In this document: piece by piece, positions 17,860 to 26,700 of the stretch
Position numbering within the stretch: position 1 is the first letter of the stretch
Layout: each line of letters opens with the position of its first letter
NCBI GenBank assembly: GCA_025057635.1
Contig: JANXBD010000007.1
Coordinates: 1-47,725 of the forward strand
DNA length: 47,725 nt
Origin: Thermoflexus sp.
GTDB lineage: Bacteria; Chloroflexota; Anaerolineae; Thermoflexales; Thermoflexaceae
Direction: 5' to 3'
Translations under genes and position numbers: made by a program
The notes under the pieces: generated by a model
Told to the model about the DNA's origin: nothing
Seen by the model: the letters and a program-made list of their open reading frames with translations, nothing else
The model's database searches: none

Positions 17860-18891
17860 CTACTCGATCATCACCCCTTCGATTTCGATCCGTGGAACGA
17901 CCATCCGCCAGCGGATGTCAAAGCGCCACAGGCCCGCCTCGCGGGCCATGCGATAGGCCTCCTCCATTTCTCGATGGAATACGCGGCGGTTGATCTCCGC
18001 ATAACGGGGATCTGATTTCGCTTTCCACGCCGGGTAATACTGATCCATGATATTTACATAGGTATCCCGGGAAAGCCCGGCCAACCAGCGCATGATCTCC
18101 CGCGTTTCATCCAATAATCCCGGCATCACCAAATGGCGCACCAGCACCCCACGCACTGCCAGGCCCCTTTCATCGACCTTCAGCTCACCTACCTGCCGGT
18201 GCATCTCCGCGATGACCTGGCGAGCGACCTCCGGGTAATTCGAAGCCAGCAGATATTTCCGGCTTCGCTCAGAAGTCCATAGCTTGAAATCGGGCATGTA
18301 GATATCCACCAGCCCCTCCATCACCCGCAGGCTCTCCATGCTATCGTAGGCGCTGGTGTTATACACCAGAGGGATCCGCAGGCCCATCTCAATGGCGTGA
18401 GGGAGGGCCTCCACGATCTGGGGCACGACGTGCTCTGGCGTGACGAAGTTGATGTTATGGCACCCCATTTCCTGAAGACGGATCATCAGCCGAGCCAGTT
18501 CCTTGGGAGTGAGCTCCACCCCTTCCCCAAGCTGGCTGACTTCATAATTTTGGCAAAACACGCAGCGCAAATTGCACCACGAAAAGAAGATCGTCCCAGA
18601 GCCCCTCCAGCCTCGCAATACATCCTCTTCTCCGAAGTGGGGAAAGGCGCTGGAGACACGCGCATATCGCCCCACCCGACAAACCCCAAACTCATTCGCC
18701 AAGCGATCGACCCCCTTGCAGAGACGGGGACACACGCGACAAGACGGCCCTAAATGAGAAAGCGCCTCCTCCACCTTCTCCTTCAGGCGGCCCTCTTCAT
18801 GGGTTTTCAAATATGCGGGAAAGAAATCGCGGCGGGGGATCACAAAACGGCCATCCCCGTGAACCTCACGAGGGATTATCCAGCGAGCCAT
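17860..18891 (-). CDS. Radical SAM protein, AmrS/PflX-like (COG1313-type)
   Basis: 343 residues. The radical SAM motif is SWCNLRCVFCQNYEVSQ, that is CxxxCxxC, which holds a [4Fe-4S] cluster that cleaves S-adenosylmethionine. An earlier cysteine set, CRVCPRLCKG and FGVCRVG, is typical of the PflX/AmrS branch and probably binds an auxiliary cluster or stabilises the fold. VTPEHVVPQIVEAL and PLVYNTSAYDS are also family signatures. The protein is related to pyruvate-formate-lyase activating enzymes, but the substrate of this branch is generally unknown. ATG 18891 follows AAAGGAGGTGGCC, an excellent ribosome-binding site, so the longer GTG/ATG start at 18915 is unlikely. It lies 82 bases downstream of the GlcF-like gene and may share its transcript. 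Confidence 0.85.
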   Translation of the reverse strand: MARWIIPREVHGDGRFVIPRRDFFPAYLKTHEEGRLKEKVEEALSHLGPSCRVCPRLCKGVDRLANEFGVCRVGRYARVSSAFPHFGEEDVLRGWRGSGTIFFSWCNLRCVFCQNYEVSQLGEGVELTPKELARLMIRLQEMGCHNINFVTPEHVVPQIVEALPHAIEMGLRIPLVYNTSAYDSMESLRVMEGLVDIYMPDFKLWTSERSRKYLLASNYPEVARQVIAEMHRQVGELKVDERGLAVRGVLVRHLVMPGLLDETREIMRWLAGLSRDTYVNIMDQYYPAWKAKSDPRYAEINRRVFHREMEEAYRMAREAGLWRFDIRWRMVVPRIEIEGVMIE

Positions 18892-18973
18892 GGCCACCTC
18901 CTTTCTCCTGAGCACAGAAGCACCTGAGCTGATTTCGTGCGGCCAGCCCCCTTACATAATTGCATGGAGGATC

Positions 18974-20332
18974 TCAAACACCCGGTGCGGCACGCTCAGC
19001 CACGTTGGAGAGGGCCTCCTCCAACACTTCCGAGAGATGCCGCACTCGAATCGGAAGCCGAGCGCGACGAGCTCCCCACTCGAGTTGGAGCAGACATCCA
19101 GGATTGGCGGTGACCACCACCGAGGCACCCGTCGAGGCGATATCGGCCATTTTCCGCTCCAGCAGACGGCGGGACATCTCTGGATGGGTCAGGTTGTAAA
19201 TGCCAGCGCTCCCGCAGCATCGATCGGCATTCGGAAGTTCTCGGAACATCACTCCCCTCATCCGGAAGAGCAGCGATCGGGGCTGCCGGCGCACTCCCTG
19301 GACATGGCTGAGATGGCATGGCTCATGATACGTAACCCGCAGCCCCTCGGCCACGGGGACGAGATCCTCTGGCCAGATCGCCTCCAACCATTCCGTGAGA
19401 TCGCGGACCCGAGCAGCGAAGGCGCGGGCCCGACTCGCCCACTCCGGATCATCCGCCAGAAGATGTGGGTATTCCTTTAGGAAACCGCTACATGCCGCAC
19501 AATCCGCTACGATCGCGTCCAATGATCCCAGGGCCTCAAAGGCAGCGATATTCCGTCGGGCAAACCGCCGTGCCGTCTCGCGCAAGCCCTGATCATCCTG
19601 GGGTGCCCCACAGCAGACCTGATCTGGTGGCGTCACCACTGCACAGCCGCATCGCTCGAGGAGGCGAACACTGGCACGCACCACATCCCCATATACCGCG
19701 TTCATCACGCAACCTAGGAAGAACCCCACACGGTAGCGAGCTTCCGATGAAGAAGGCCGCCCCTCTAATTCCCTTCGGACAGAAGGGGCTGGATACGGCA
19801 CCAGATCTAAAAGGTCTTTCAGGCGCGGAAAGCAAGCCGACAGCCAGCGGGCTAGGGGGATCAACCCTATCCGCCAGGCCCAGCGCAATGGGAGCGCTGC
19901 CCACTCCGCCGCTCGGGGCGAGCCTAAGGCATTCTCCAGCAGCATCCGAAGCCACCAAGGTCGGGGCCGTTGGACAGCGGACGCTGCCCTTCCAGCAACA
20001 ATGGACTCTCCGATCGCTACTCCCGCTGGGCAGACCACATTACAGGCCCGGCAGTCGAGACAATGATATAGATGGGCCTCCACCACCTCATCAAGGAAAA
20101 GCCGTCCTTCCTCTACGGCCCGCAGGAGCGCTAGCCGACCCCGAGGGGACTGGATCTCTAACAAGGTTTCCTGATAGGTCGGGCAAACCGGAAGGCATCG
20201 CGCGCACCGCACACAGGCCTGCAGAATCGCATACTCCGGGCCCTCAACGAGCCGCACCCGCTGGCCAGGAATCGGCTGGCAGATCTGCTCGATTATCCCA
20301 TAAACGGCTGGCGCCTGAGACTCCGGAGCCAT
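18974..20332 (-). CDS. glcF: GlcF-like (Fe-S)-binding oxidoreductase subunit
   Basis: 452 residues. Two ferredoxin-type motifs, CVRCARCLPVCPT (about 36-48) and CLDCRACNVVCPAG (about 92-105), would hold two [4Fe-4S] clusters. Two CCG domains follow (FFLGCVMNAVYG with QVCCGAPQDDQG, and YHEPCHLSH with RCCGSAGIYNL), as in GlcF and LutA/HdrD-type proteins. GlcF passes electrons from flavin-bearing glycolate oxidase subunits to the respiratory chain. No GlcD or GlcE is present within the window, so it may serve glycolate or lactate oxidation with partners elsewhere, or another flavoprotein. Start taken as ATG 20332; GTG 20335 directly before it is equally possible. GCGAGGTG serves as ribosome-binding site but is close. 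Confidence 0.85.
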   Translation of the reverse strand: MAPESQAPAVYGIIEQICQPIPGQRVRLVEGPEYAILQACVRCARCLPVCPTYQETLLEIQSPRGRLALLRAVEEGRLFLDEVVEAHLYHCLDCRACNVVCPAGVAIGESIVAGRAASAVQRPRPWWLRMLLENALGSPRAAEWAALPLRWAWRIGLIPLARWLSACFPRLKDLLDLVPYPAPSVRRELEGRPSSSEARYRVGFFLGCVMNAVYGDVVRASVRLLERCGCAVVTPPDQVCCGAPQDDQGLRETARRFARRNIAAFEALGSLDAIVADCAACSGFLKEYPHLLADDPEWASRARAFAARVRDLTEWLEAIWPEDLVPVAEGLRVTYHEPCHLSHVQGVRRQPRSLLFRMRGVMFRELPNADRCCGSAGIYNLTHPEMSRRLLERKMADIASTGASVVVTANPGCLLQLEWGARRARLPIRVRHLSEVLEEALSNVAERAAPGV

Positions 20333-20916
20333 CACCTCGCCTCGCGATATATGAGGTCAGCAAGCTCGCTCTTAGCCGCAATAACTCCATCGGCTACCCT
20401 GGACGCAAAGCTTGCGCTATAATCATATTTAGCGCCGATCATCCTCTTCCTAAATCAGCTCTCGAGCTCCCAGATCGGATTCATGGTAGCGGATTACCGC
20501 CTAAGCGATCGGCAGACCTAACAAAAGGAGCTCTTACCCTCTCCGTATCTTTACCTGCTAGGATGATTGTAACGGATGTGCAGCGCCTCATCCAGTCCGG
20601 CCACCTCCCTGACGTCTCATCGATATGAGCCAGACCGGAACGGCATATCTGAATCCCAGCAAATCAAACGCCTCCTCCCCGCTGGATTCAGCGGCTCGAG
20701 ATCTAAACCGAGTTCAACCTTGAGGAGATATCCGTCGGAGTGTCGGAAACCCTTAACGGCATCCTCGCGCAAAGCTGAGCGTGCTGTGACATTCGTCGCC
20801 CCTTCTCGCAACTTGAGGAATTTGCCGGATCCACCCCTCCTCAAGCGTTGGTTATAATTTTCATAACTTCAATTCCGCTGTAACCGATACGCGAGCCTCG
20901 AACTGAAGAGGCGAGA
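20333..20916. other. Divergent intergenic region, no confident gene
   Basis: 580 bases between two divergent genes. A plus-strand open frame runs in from 19465 and is only the antisense of glcF. A minus-strand frame at 20617-20844 (75 codons) has mildly protein-like composition (LREGATNVTARSALREDA) but no ribosome-binding site or known family. A TATAAT at about 20852-20857 lies 60 bases upstream of the next gene and may be its -10; no clear -35 was found. Confidence 0.4.
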
Positions 20917-23247
20917 ATGAGACCGAGCATCCGGATCCTCTTCGTTGTTCCCCCTCTCATCTTGCTAGTGATCATAGGCGGTATCCACCTTATTGCCCCC
21001 CATTACGCACCATCGGCGATCGAGGCCGCCGGGCCTTTGTCCGCCCATCGATTATTCCTGCCCATGATCCTCCGTGGCTACCCACCATCCCCCTCCCCTG
21101 TCAGCTCGCCAACTCCCTCCCCTACTCGCCCACCGGTTAGTTCGCCCACCCCCTCTCCTACTCGCCCGCCTATCAGTTCGCCGACTCCCTCTCCTACTCG
21201 CACACCAACCCGTTCGCCGACCCCCTCTCCCTCGGCCACCCGCCCGCCTGTGAGTTCGCCCACCCCTTCCCCTACCTCCCAACCCGATCTCCTTGATGAG
21301 TGGACCCAGCATGCCCACGACGCCCAGCGGACCAGCTACACCAACCAGGTGGTTCCGCCCCCATGGCGCTGGAAGTGGGCCTGGAACGGCCCCGACCCCC
21401 AGGGCCGGGTGAGCCCCGGCAAGTTCGGCCTGCCCCGCAACAGCCAGCCCGTCACTGGCGGCGGCCGCGTCTACATCGCCGCCGGCGACCGTGGCGTCTT
21501 CGCCCTCAACAACGCCAACGGCGCCGTCGTCTGGAACTGGAATCCCCCCGGCATCCGCGTCCACTCCACCCCCGCCTACGATCCCGACACCGCCTCCCTC
21601 TTCGTCCTCGCCACCAACGGCATCCTCTATCGCTTAAACGCCGCCACCGGCCAGATCACCGGCCAGTTCGCCACGGGGGCCGCCAGCGACCTCCCTCTCC
21701 CTCCTGCTCTGTTCAGCAATCGGGTGTTCTTCTCGATGGGGAACCAGGTTTACGCGGTGGACAAATCCTTGATGTCCCTTCTCTGGTCCTACGACGCCGG
21801 GGCGCCGGTTCATACTCCCCCGGCCTACTCTCCCTCTCACGACCTAGTGGTGGTGGCCTCCGAGGATCTCTACGTGCACGCCATCCGCAACCGCGACGGC
21901 ACCCAGGCCTGGCGCGTCAAGCCCACTGTCCGCCAGCCGGGTGATCCCGGCTCCTCTTCGAATCGCGCCGAGGTGAAGAACGGCTGGCCAGTGATCGCCG
22001 AGGGCCACGGCCTGGTGCTGATCAAGCTGCGCTTGGACTGGGACGCCCTCTGGAACCCCTGGAGCCCGTGGCCCGGCGACAACACCACGATGCGGAACGG
22101 ATTAGCCACCCGTCCGGAGTATCAGGCCCTGTTCGCGCTCCGGCTGACGGATGGCTCCCAGGCCTTCATCGCGAACGTAGGGCACGGGGGCTTCGGGGAC
22201 GGGGGTTACTTGCCGATGGGGCCCCAGCCGGTGGTCAAGCGCTTCCCCAACGGCCAGGAGGTGGCCTACGTGGTGATGCGGGGCCAGCCCTGTTTGCAAG
22301 AGCCGTGCGACGGGCGCTGGGACTCGCGCCTAGGGGAGATGATGCTGGACGACACCACTGTCCCAGGATATCAGGCGGGAGACATGCGCTTCATGCAGAA
22401 CACCTTCTTCCCCACCGATGAGCAGGCCTATCTTTCGATGGCTGGAGACTACATATTTGCCGCTCATTTCCTGGTTGGGATCGCCCACGAGATCGTGGAT
22501 CGCTCGCCGTCGCGGGGGACGGGGAACAACCCGATTCTGACGCGCAATCTGCCGCACATCATCACCTCCGCCAGCAACTGCGGCTTCAGCCCCAGTCACT
22601 ACTGCCCAGATCAGCTCGTAGAAGACGCCACCAGTGCAGGTCCTCGCGTGTTTCCTCCAGGGTTCTATATTTACTACGGTCAGGGGAATGTTTTCGACTG
22701 GTATTGGAGCGAATACGCGGCCTGGGTGGTGAGCAACGGGACGATTTATTTTGTGAGCACCGACGGCGCAGTGGTCGCCCTGGAGCACGGCGATCCCCTC
22801 TCCGTGCAGGGAGTTTCAGAGCCATCCCGAGAGGCCAGCGCGCCGCCGATAACAACAGGCATAGATTGCCAGGAGAGGCCAGCGATCCCCTACACAGAGG
22901 CGCGGGCCTGCGTTGGACAGGTCACCGCTGTCGAGGGCACCATTCGCTACGTCTTTAACAACGGCAAGGCCGTCTATCTAGGCTTCCAGAATCCGCACCA
23001 GGGCGCGCTGAAGGTCCGCATCCTGCAGCCGGACTGGAAGGCGTTCCCGATCCCCCCAGAGCGGCTGTATCCGCTAGGCGCACGCATCCGGGTGCGGGGT
23101 CAGATCGAATGGTATCAAGGAGATCCACAGATCATCGTCCGGTCACCCGTTCAAATCCGGATCCTCGATCCGCTACGATGGACAGATCTTGCGCTCGGCT
23201 TTCGAAACCCCTTTGGACAGCTGGTGGAAGATGAGGCAGGGGAATAG
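20917..23247 (+). CDS. Secreted PQQ-type beta-propeller protein with Ser/Pro/Thr linker and C-terminal OB-like domain
   Basis: 776 residues. A signal peptide or anchor occupies about 1-28. RLFLPMILRGY (45-55) is a short hydrophobic motif also seen, in variant form, at the C-terminus of the next secreted protein. Residues 55-123 are a repetitive Ser/Pro/Thr linker. From about 130 a propeller of PQQ-like repeats begins (GVFALNNANGAVVWNW, GILYRLNAATGQITGQF, QVYAVDKSLMSLLWSY, LYVHAIRNRDGTQAWR). The last 130 residues (GQVTAVEGTIRYVFNNGKAV, then GARIRVRGQIEWYQGD) look like an OB-fold domain. It is probably surface-displayed; an enzymatic role cannot be claimed because cofactor ligands are not evident. 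ATG 20917 is preceded by GAGGCGAG. The next secreted gene begins 63 bases downstream on the same strand. Confidence 0.8.
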   Translation: MRPSIRILFVVPPLILLVIIGGIHLIAPHYAPSAIEAAGPLSAHRLFLPMILRGYPPSPSPVSSPTPSPTRPPVSSPTPSPTRPPISSPTPSPTRTPTRSPTPSPSATRPPVSSPTPSPTSQPDLLDEWTQHAHDAQRTSYTNQVVPPPWRWKWAWNGPDPQGRVSPGKFGLPRNSQPVTGGGRVYIAAGDRGVFALNNANGAVVWNWNPPGIRVHSTPAYDPDTASLFVLATNGILYRLNAATGQITGQFATGAASDLPLPPALFSNRVFFSMGNQVYAVDKSLMSLLWSYDAGAPVHTPPAYSPSHDLVVVASEDLYVHAIRNRDGTQAWRVKPTVRQPGDPGSSSNRAEVKNGWPVIAEGHGLVLIKLRLDWDALWNPWSPWPGDNTTMRNGLATRPEYQALFALRLTDGSQAFIANVGHGGFGDGGYLPMGPQPVVKRFPNGQEVAYVVMRGQPCLQEPCDGRWDSRLGEMMLDDTTVPGYQAGDMRFMQNTFFPTDEQAYLSMAGDYIFAAHFLVGIAHEIVDRSPSRGTGNNPILTRNLPHIITSASNCGFSPSHYCPDQLVEDATSAGPRVFPPGFYIYYGQGNVFDWYWSEYAAWVVSNGTIYFVSTDGAVVALEHGDPLSVQGVSEPSREASAPPITTGIDCQERPAIPYTEARACVGQVTAVEGTIRYVFNNGKAVYLGFQNPHQGALKVRILQPDWKAFPIPPERLYPLGARIRVRGQIEWYQGDPQIIVRSPVQIRILDPLRWTDLALGFRNPFGQLVEDEAGE
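21079..21285 (+). repeat. Coding tandem repeat, about 36-base units (Ser/Pro/Thr linker)
   Basis: Within the propeller gene, 12-residue units of the type SPTPSPTRPPVS recur about four to five times, with drift to SPTPSPTRPPIS and SPTPSPTRTPTR. The DNA copies are nearly identical in the first units and diverge later. Such linkers keep a domain away from the cell surface and are often glycosylated; length variation by slippage is likely. Confidence 0.85.
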
Positions 23248-23310
23248 GGGCGGGCTGAGGAAAGCTGGCTGATGGGTCGAGCGATCTCATTACCTCAGGA
23301 GTGGCGAGAG

Positions 23311-25803
23311 ATGCCAAGAGTGATCCGAATTCATGCTGTGCTCTGGTTGGCGCTGAGCTTCGTCTGCGCTTCTTATGCGATTCGGCCTATAGCCTCTTCG
23401 TCCTCACCCAACGCCTTGAATGCGCAACCCCTGCAAAACGGCGGGCTGTTCGTTCTGGGAGACCCCATTCGGATCCGTGTCGCCCAGCGGCCAAGCTGGG
23501 TTCGCTATCGCCTCACCGATGCCTACGGCCCTGCCGACTGGACCGTCAACGGGGAAGTCTTTGAAGGAGAAGGACAGGTGCAGTCTGACAGCAGCGGGGC
23601 CTGACTGGACTTGCCGACCGATCGCCTTGCTCGATATGGCTTTTACAGGCTGGACGTCTTCACCGATCAGGGAAATTTAACGGACCTCCGGATCGGTCTA
23701 GTAGACCCGATCCTTCGCTTGGGCCCCTATGACAACCCCTCCCCCATCGGTTTTATCGTGGCCGTTGATCCTTACCCAGGTTTTGCCGGGCAGATCGCCC
23801 ACCTGGGCATCAAGTGGGTTCATTTCGATATCCCCGTGGATACGGATGATGATATCCTGAGCGCCCTCAACCCCCAGATTCAGGCCTTCGTCGATCAGGC
23901 TCTGACCAGCGATATCACCCCTATCTTTAAACTGATCGGCGGTGCCCCGCCGGGAGCAGCCGACTACAACAGCCGGTTCTATCAGAACCTGCGCCAGGTC
24001 GCCCTGGCTTATCGAAACCGGGTTCACCACTGGATCGTGGGCAATGAGATCGATGGCTGCGGATGGTGGCGCCCCTGCGATCCAGCGCTGTATGTCACCT
24101 TCCTGCGAGGAATCGCTCAAACCCTGCGAGAGGTGGATCCCCAAGCCCATATCCTGGCAGCCGATCTCTACAAGGGGGATTCGTCCGTTCTTCGGCAAAT
24201 GCTGGAAGAGGAACGACGGGATCCCTCCTTCACGCTTTTCGATGTGCTGTCGGTTCATTACCTCGAGGAGGGAAGCGGAGAGGATCTATCTCCTGACGGA
24301 TGTTGCGGCAGCATCCACACCTATCTCCGAGTGTTGCAGGAATACGGGATCCGCAAACCGATCTGGAACACCGAAGCGCTCTCGCCGCTGCGCGGCGGCA
24401 TCCACTGGCCATCCGGGGAAATCAGCTACTTTCGCGGAGGGCAGGCTGTGCCTTTGCTCTCGCCCGCAAAGACCGTGATCGGCAACCTCGCTGTGGGAGC
24501 GGAAAAGATCTTTTTCTTCAGCTATAACTACGATCAGGGGCTTCTAGGCCCTCCCGGGGGATCCTTTGACGATCCAGCCCGAACCCTGACGGAACGCGCC
24601 CTTGCCGTGCGGGCCCTGGCGGATCAGATCCAGACTGCAACTTACTATGGCCGATTAAACGGAACCCCTAACTTTGTCGAAGTACACTTCTTCAAAAACG
24701 GCGACGAAACGATCCTGGTGATCTGGAGCAATGAATCGAACCGGGATGTGGAAGCGGTGATGAGCGGGGCGAATGGCCCAGTGCGGTTATTTGATCCGCT
24801 GGGGAACGCCTATCCCCTTCGCGAAAGTGAGGGAAGGGTCAAATTCCGGGTTCATTATGAGCCCCAGTATCTGCGCGGGTTTACGAATATCCCCACGCTC
24901 ACATTTGGAGATACGATAAACGATGCGCCCTACTTTGTCTCCGAGCCGATCACGTCGGCGGTGGTCGGACGCGCCTATGATTACAACGCGGAGGTATATG
25001 ATCCGGATCCGAGCAGACGACCGAACGCTCTGATTCCGGTGACGTATAGTCTTGAACAAGCTCCCACCGGGATGCAAATCGACGCGGAAACTGGAACGAT
25101 CATCTGGAAGCCAGCCCAGACCGGTCGGTTTACAGTTCGTATCCGCGCCCAGGATCCTCAGGGGGCATCTGCGATTCAGGCCTTCGAAATCCTCGTGATG
25201 GATGCCTCTCAAAACGCCGCCCCCCAAATCCGATCCCGACCCCGCACTTCCTTCAGCGCGGTGGGCCTTCCATTTGCTTATAACGTGAATGTGTCAGATC
25301 CAGAGGGAGGTCCTATTCGCTATCAGCTTACCCAATCGCCAGTATGGCTGAACATTGATCCTGCCTCTGGATTCCTGTATGGGATCCCTTCCGAGCCTGG
25401 CGCATTCCCGGTCACGATCCGTGCCATCGATTCGCGAGGGGGATGGGCGGAGCAGACCTTCTATATTTGGGTGGCGCCCTCAGGGGCCAACAACCCGCCC
25501 GTGATCAGCGAAGGCCCTGTGGCCGTCCCCCTGGCCACCGTCGCCGCTGTGCGCTGGCGAACGCTCCAGCCCGCTGACAGTCGGGTTCGCTACGGAAGGT
25601 CCTGCGGATCATGGGAACGGACGATCGTTCACCCGGAGTGGGTTACTGAACATAGCGTGGGGATCACAGGGCTACAACCGAATACGAGCTATTGTTATGA
25701 GGTGCAGTCGGTGAACACCTGGGGAGCCAGCGAATGGCGAAGGGGATCGTTCACCACCCTGTCCAGGGAATTTCGAATCCACCTTCCACTCGTGCAAAGA
25801 TAG
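23311..25803 (+). pseudogene. Secreted TIM-barrel (GH-A-like) protein with Ig-like and FN3 domains, interrupted by in-frame TGA
   Basis: From ATG 23311 (AGGAG upstream) the frame encodes a signal peptide and the start of a beta-sandwich, stops at TGA 23602-23604 (codon 98), and continues open in the same phase to TAG 25803. Sequence before (GPADWTVNGEVFEGEG) and after (LARYGFYRLDVFTDQG) the stop reads as one domain. The rest has a GH-A-like TIM barrel with HHWIVGNEIDGC (Glu246) and IWNTEALSP (Glu355) as likely acid/base and nucleophile. Two Ig/cadherin-like domains (from about 540 and 636) and an FN3-like domain (from about 727) follow, and the chain ends in RIHLPLVQR. A TTG at 23611 could restart translation, but without a ribosome-binding site or signal peptide. 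Either a recent nonsense mutation, a sequencing error, or recoding. Confidence 0.75.
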
Positions 25804-25811
25804 AGAACTTG

Positions 25812-25852
25812 GTGGATGGAGGAGGCTGCCTCTGGCGGCTTCCCCCATCCAC
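25812..25852 (+). terminator. Long hairpin after the secreted TIM-barrel gene
   Basis: Nine bases after the stop codon, GTGGATG (25812-25818) pairs with CATCCAC (25846-25852). Inside a two-base internal loop, GGAGGCTGC pairs with GCGGCTTCC including two G-T wobbles; the loop is 5 bases. Only a short T-run (CTTTATG) follows, so it is probably a terminator or RNA-stabilising stem. Confidence 0.55.
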
Positions 25853-25910
25853 AAGCTTTATGAAGCTCGCATCCATCGTGCAAGCCAGAGAGGAACCGCG
25901 CTACTTCTGG

Positions 25911-26312
25911 AATCGGATGATCCTCATCACACGGCAGATAAACCAGCTCCCCATAAACCGCGCCCCTGATAGAGTAGATGAACTTCTTCACCCCATACTG
26001 GAGGGAAAGGCAGATCAGGTTAAGAGAGCCTAACAGATTGACCTTCGCGTTATACATCGGGTCCGCCAACGAGATCCGCACGCTTATCGGAGCAGCGTGA
26101 TGGTTGACCGCCTCTAACCGTTCCCGCTCGAACCCCTCCGCCAGCGCTGGGCTGCGGATGTCGATCTCATCAAACCGCGCCCTGGGGTTCAGGTTCTCCC
26201 GTCGGCCAGTGCTCATGTTGTCCACCACTACTACCTCGTGGCCGTCCTCGATCAACGCATCCACCACGTGCGATCCAATCAAACTTGCTCTGCTGGTGAC
26301 CATGCATTTCAT
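25911..26312 (-). pseudogene. Decayed NAD-dependent sugar-nucleotide epimerase (GalE-like), N-terminal remnant
   Basis: From ATG 26312, which still has AGGAGG upstream, the frame aligns by eye with GalE/UDP-glucuronate-epimerase proteins: HVVDALIEDGHEVVVVDNMS, then VNHHAAPISVRISLADPMY, VNLLGSLNL, and GAVYGELVYLPCDEDHPI. The Rossmann loop, normally GGAGFIG, reads SRASLIG, so NAD binding should be lost. The catalytic YxxxK part and everything after residue about 134 are missing (intact proteins have 310-330 residues). The frame runs on open to 25695, but that tail overlaps the end of the previous gene and has no family similarity. A clear remnant. Confidence 0.82.
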
Positions 26313-26391
26313 TACGACCTCCTGGGATTTCGTTAATGTGGCTTTATCGCTCACCTACTGGGAGCCGGTGAACTCATTCGCCTTGAGAGAG

Positions 26392-26700
26392 TCAACGATC
26401 TATCTCCCACGCGCTATCTCTTGCGGACTCCGCGAAGTCCGTTGAGGGGTTTTGCGGGCAAAACCGATAGCCCACCCCCCACGCGGTCACAATGTGACGG
26501 GGCCGGGAGGGATCCGGTTCGATCTGGTTCCGCAGATGGCGGATGTAAAGCTTCAAGTAATGGGCATCCCATCCCTAGTTCTCCCAGCCTGCCCGGAGCA
26601 GGGTCTCATGGCGGACCACACGACCGGCATACTCCAACAGACAGGCCAGCAGCCGGTATTCGATGCAGGACATGCGAACACGTTGCTCGCGGACCTGCAC
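26392..26700 (-). pseudogene. Decayed OmpR/PhoB-type response-regulator DNA-binding domain
   Basis: One minus-strand frame gives RMSCIEYRLLACLLEYAGRV, then VRHETLLRAGWEN, a TAG (26577-26575), then [20 protein letters not shown] and [13 protein letters not shown], ending at TGA 26394-26392. This is a nearly complete winged-helix Trans_reg_C domain: the recognition helix region [17 protein letters not shown] and the wing WGVGYRF are intact. The receiver domain is missing; an in-frame TAA lies just upstream of the remnant. With the internal amber codon and no start it cannot be a functional gene in its present form. It lies 80 bases upstream of the epimerase remnant on the same strand. Confidence 0.85.

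Noticed and set aside
19465-20628. Plus-strand open frame of 387 codons
   Set aside because: Most of it is antisense to the GlcF-like gene with its cysteine motifs; composition (Ser/Pro/Arg rich) is typical of a shadow frame.
23602-23604. Selenocysteine at the TGA of the TIM-barrel gene
   Set aside because: The site lies in a beta-sandwich segment without redox motif and no obvious insertion hairpin follows; mutation or error is simpler. Left as a check only.
2732-26577. Genome-wide reassignment of TAG to an amino acid
   Set aside because: TAG is used as a genuine terminal stop in intact genes here: the methylase C-terminal part (14206-14204), the propeller gene (23245-23247) and the TIM-barrel gene (25801-25803).
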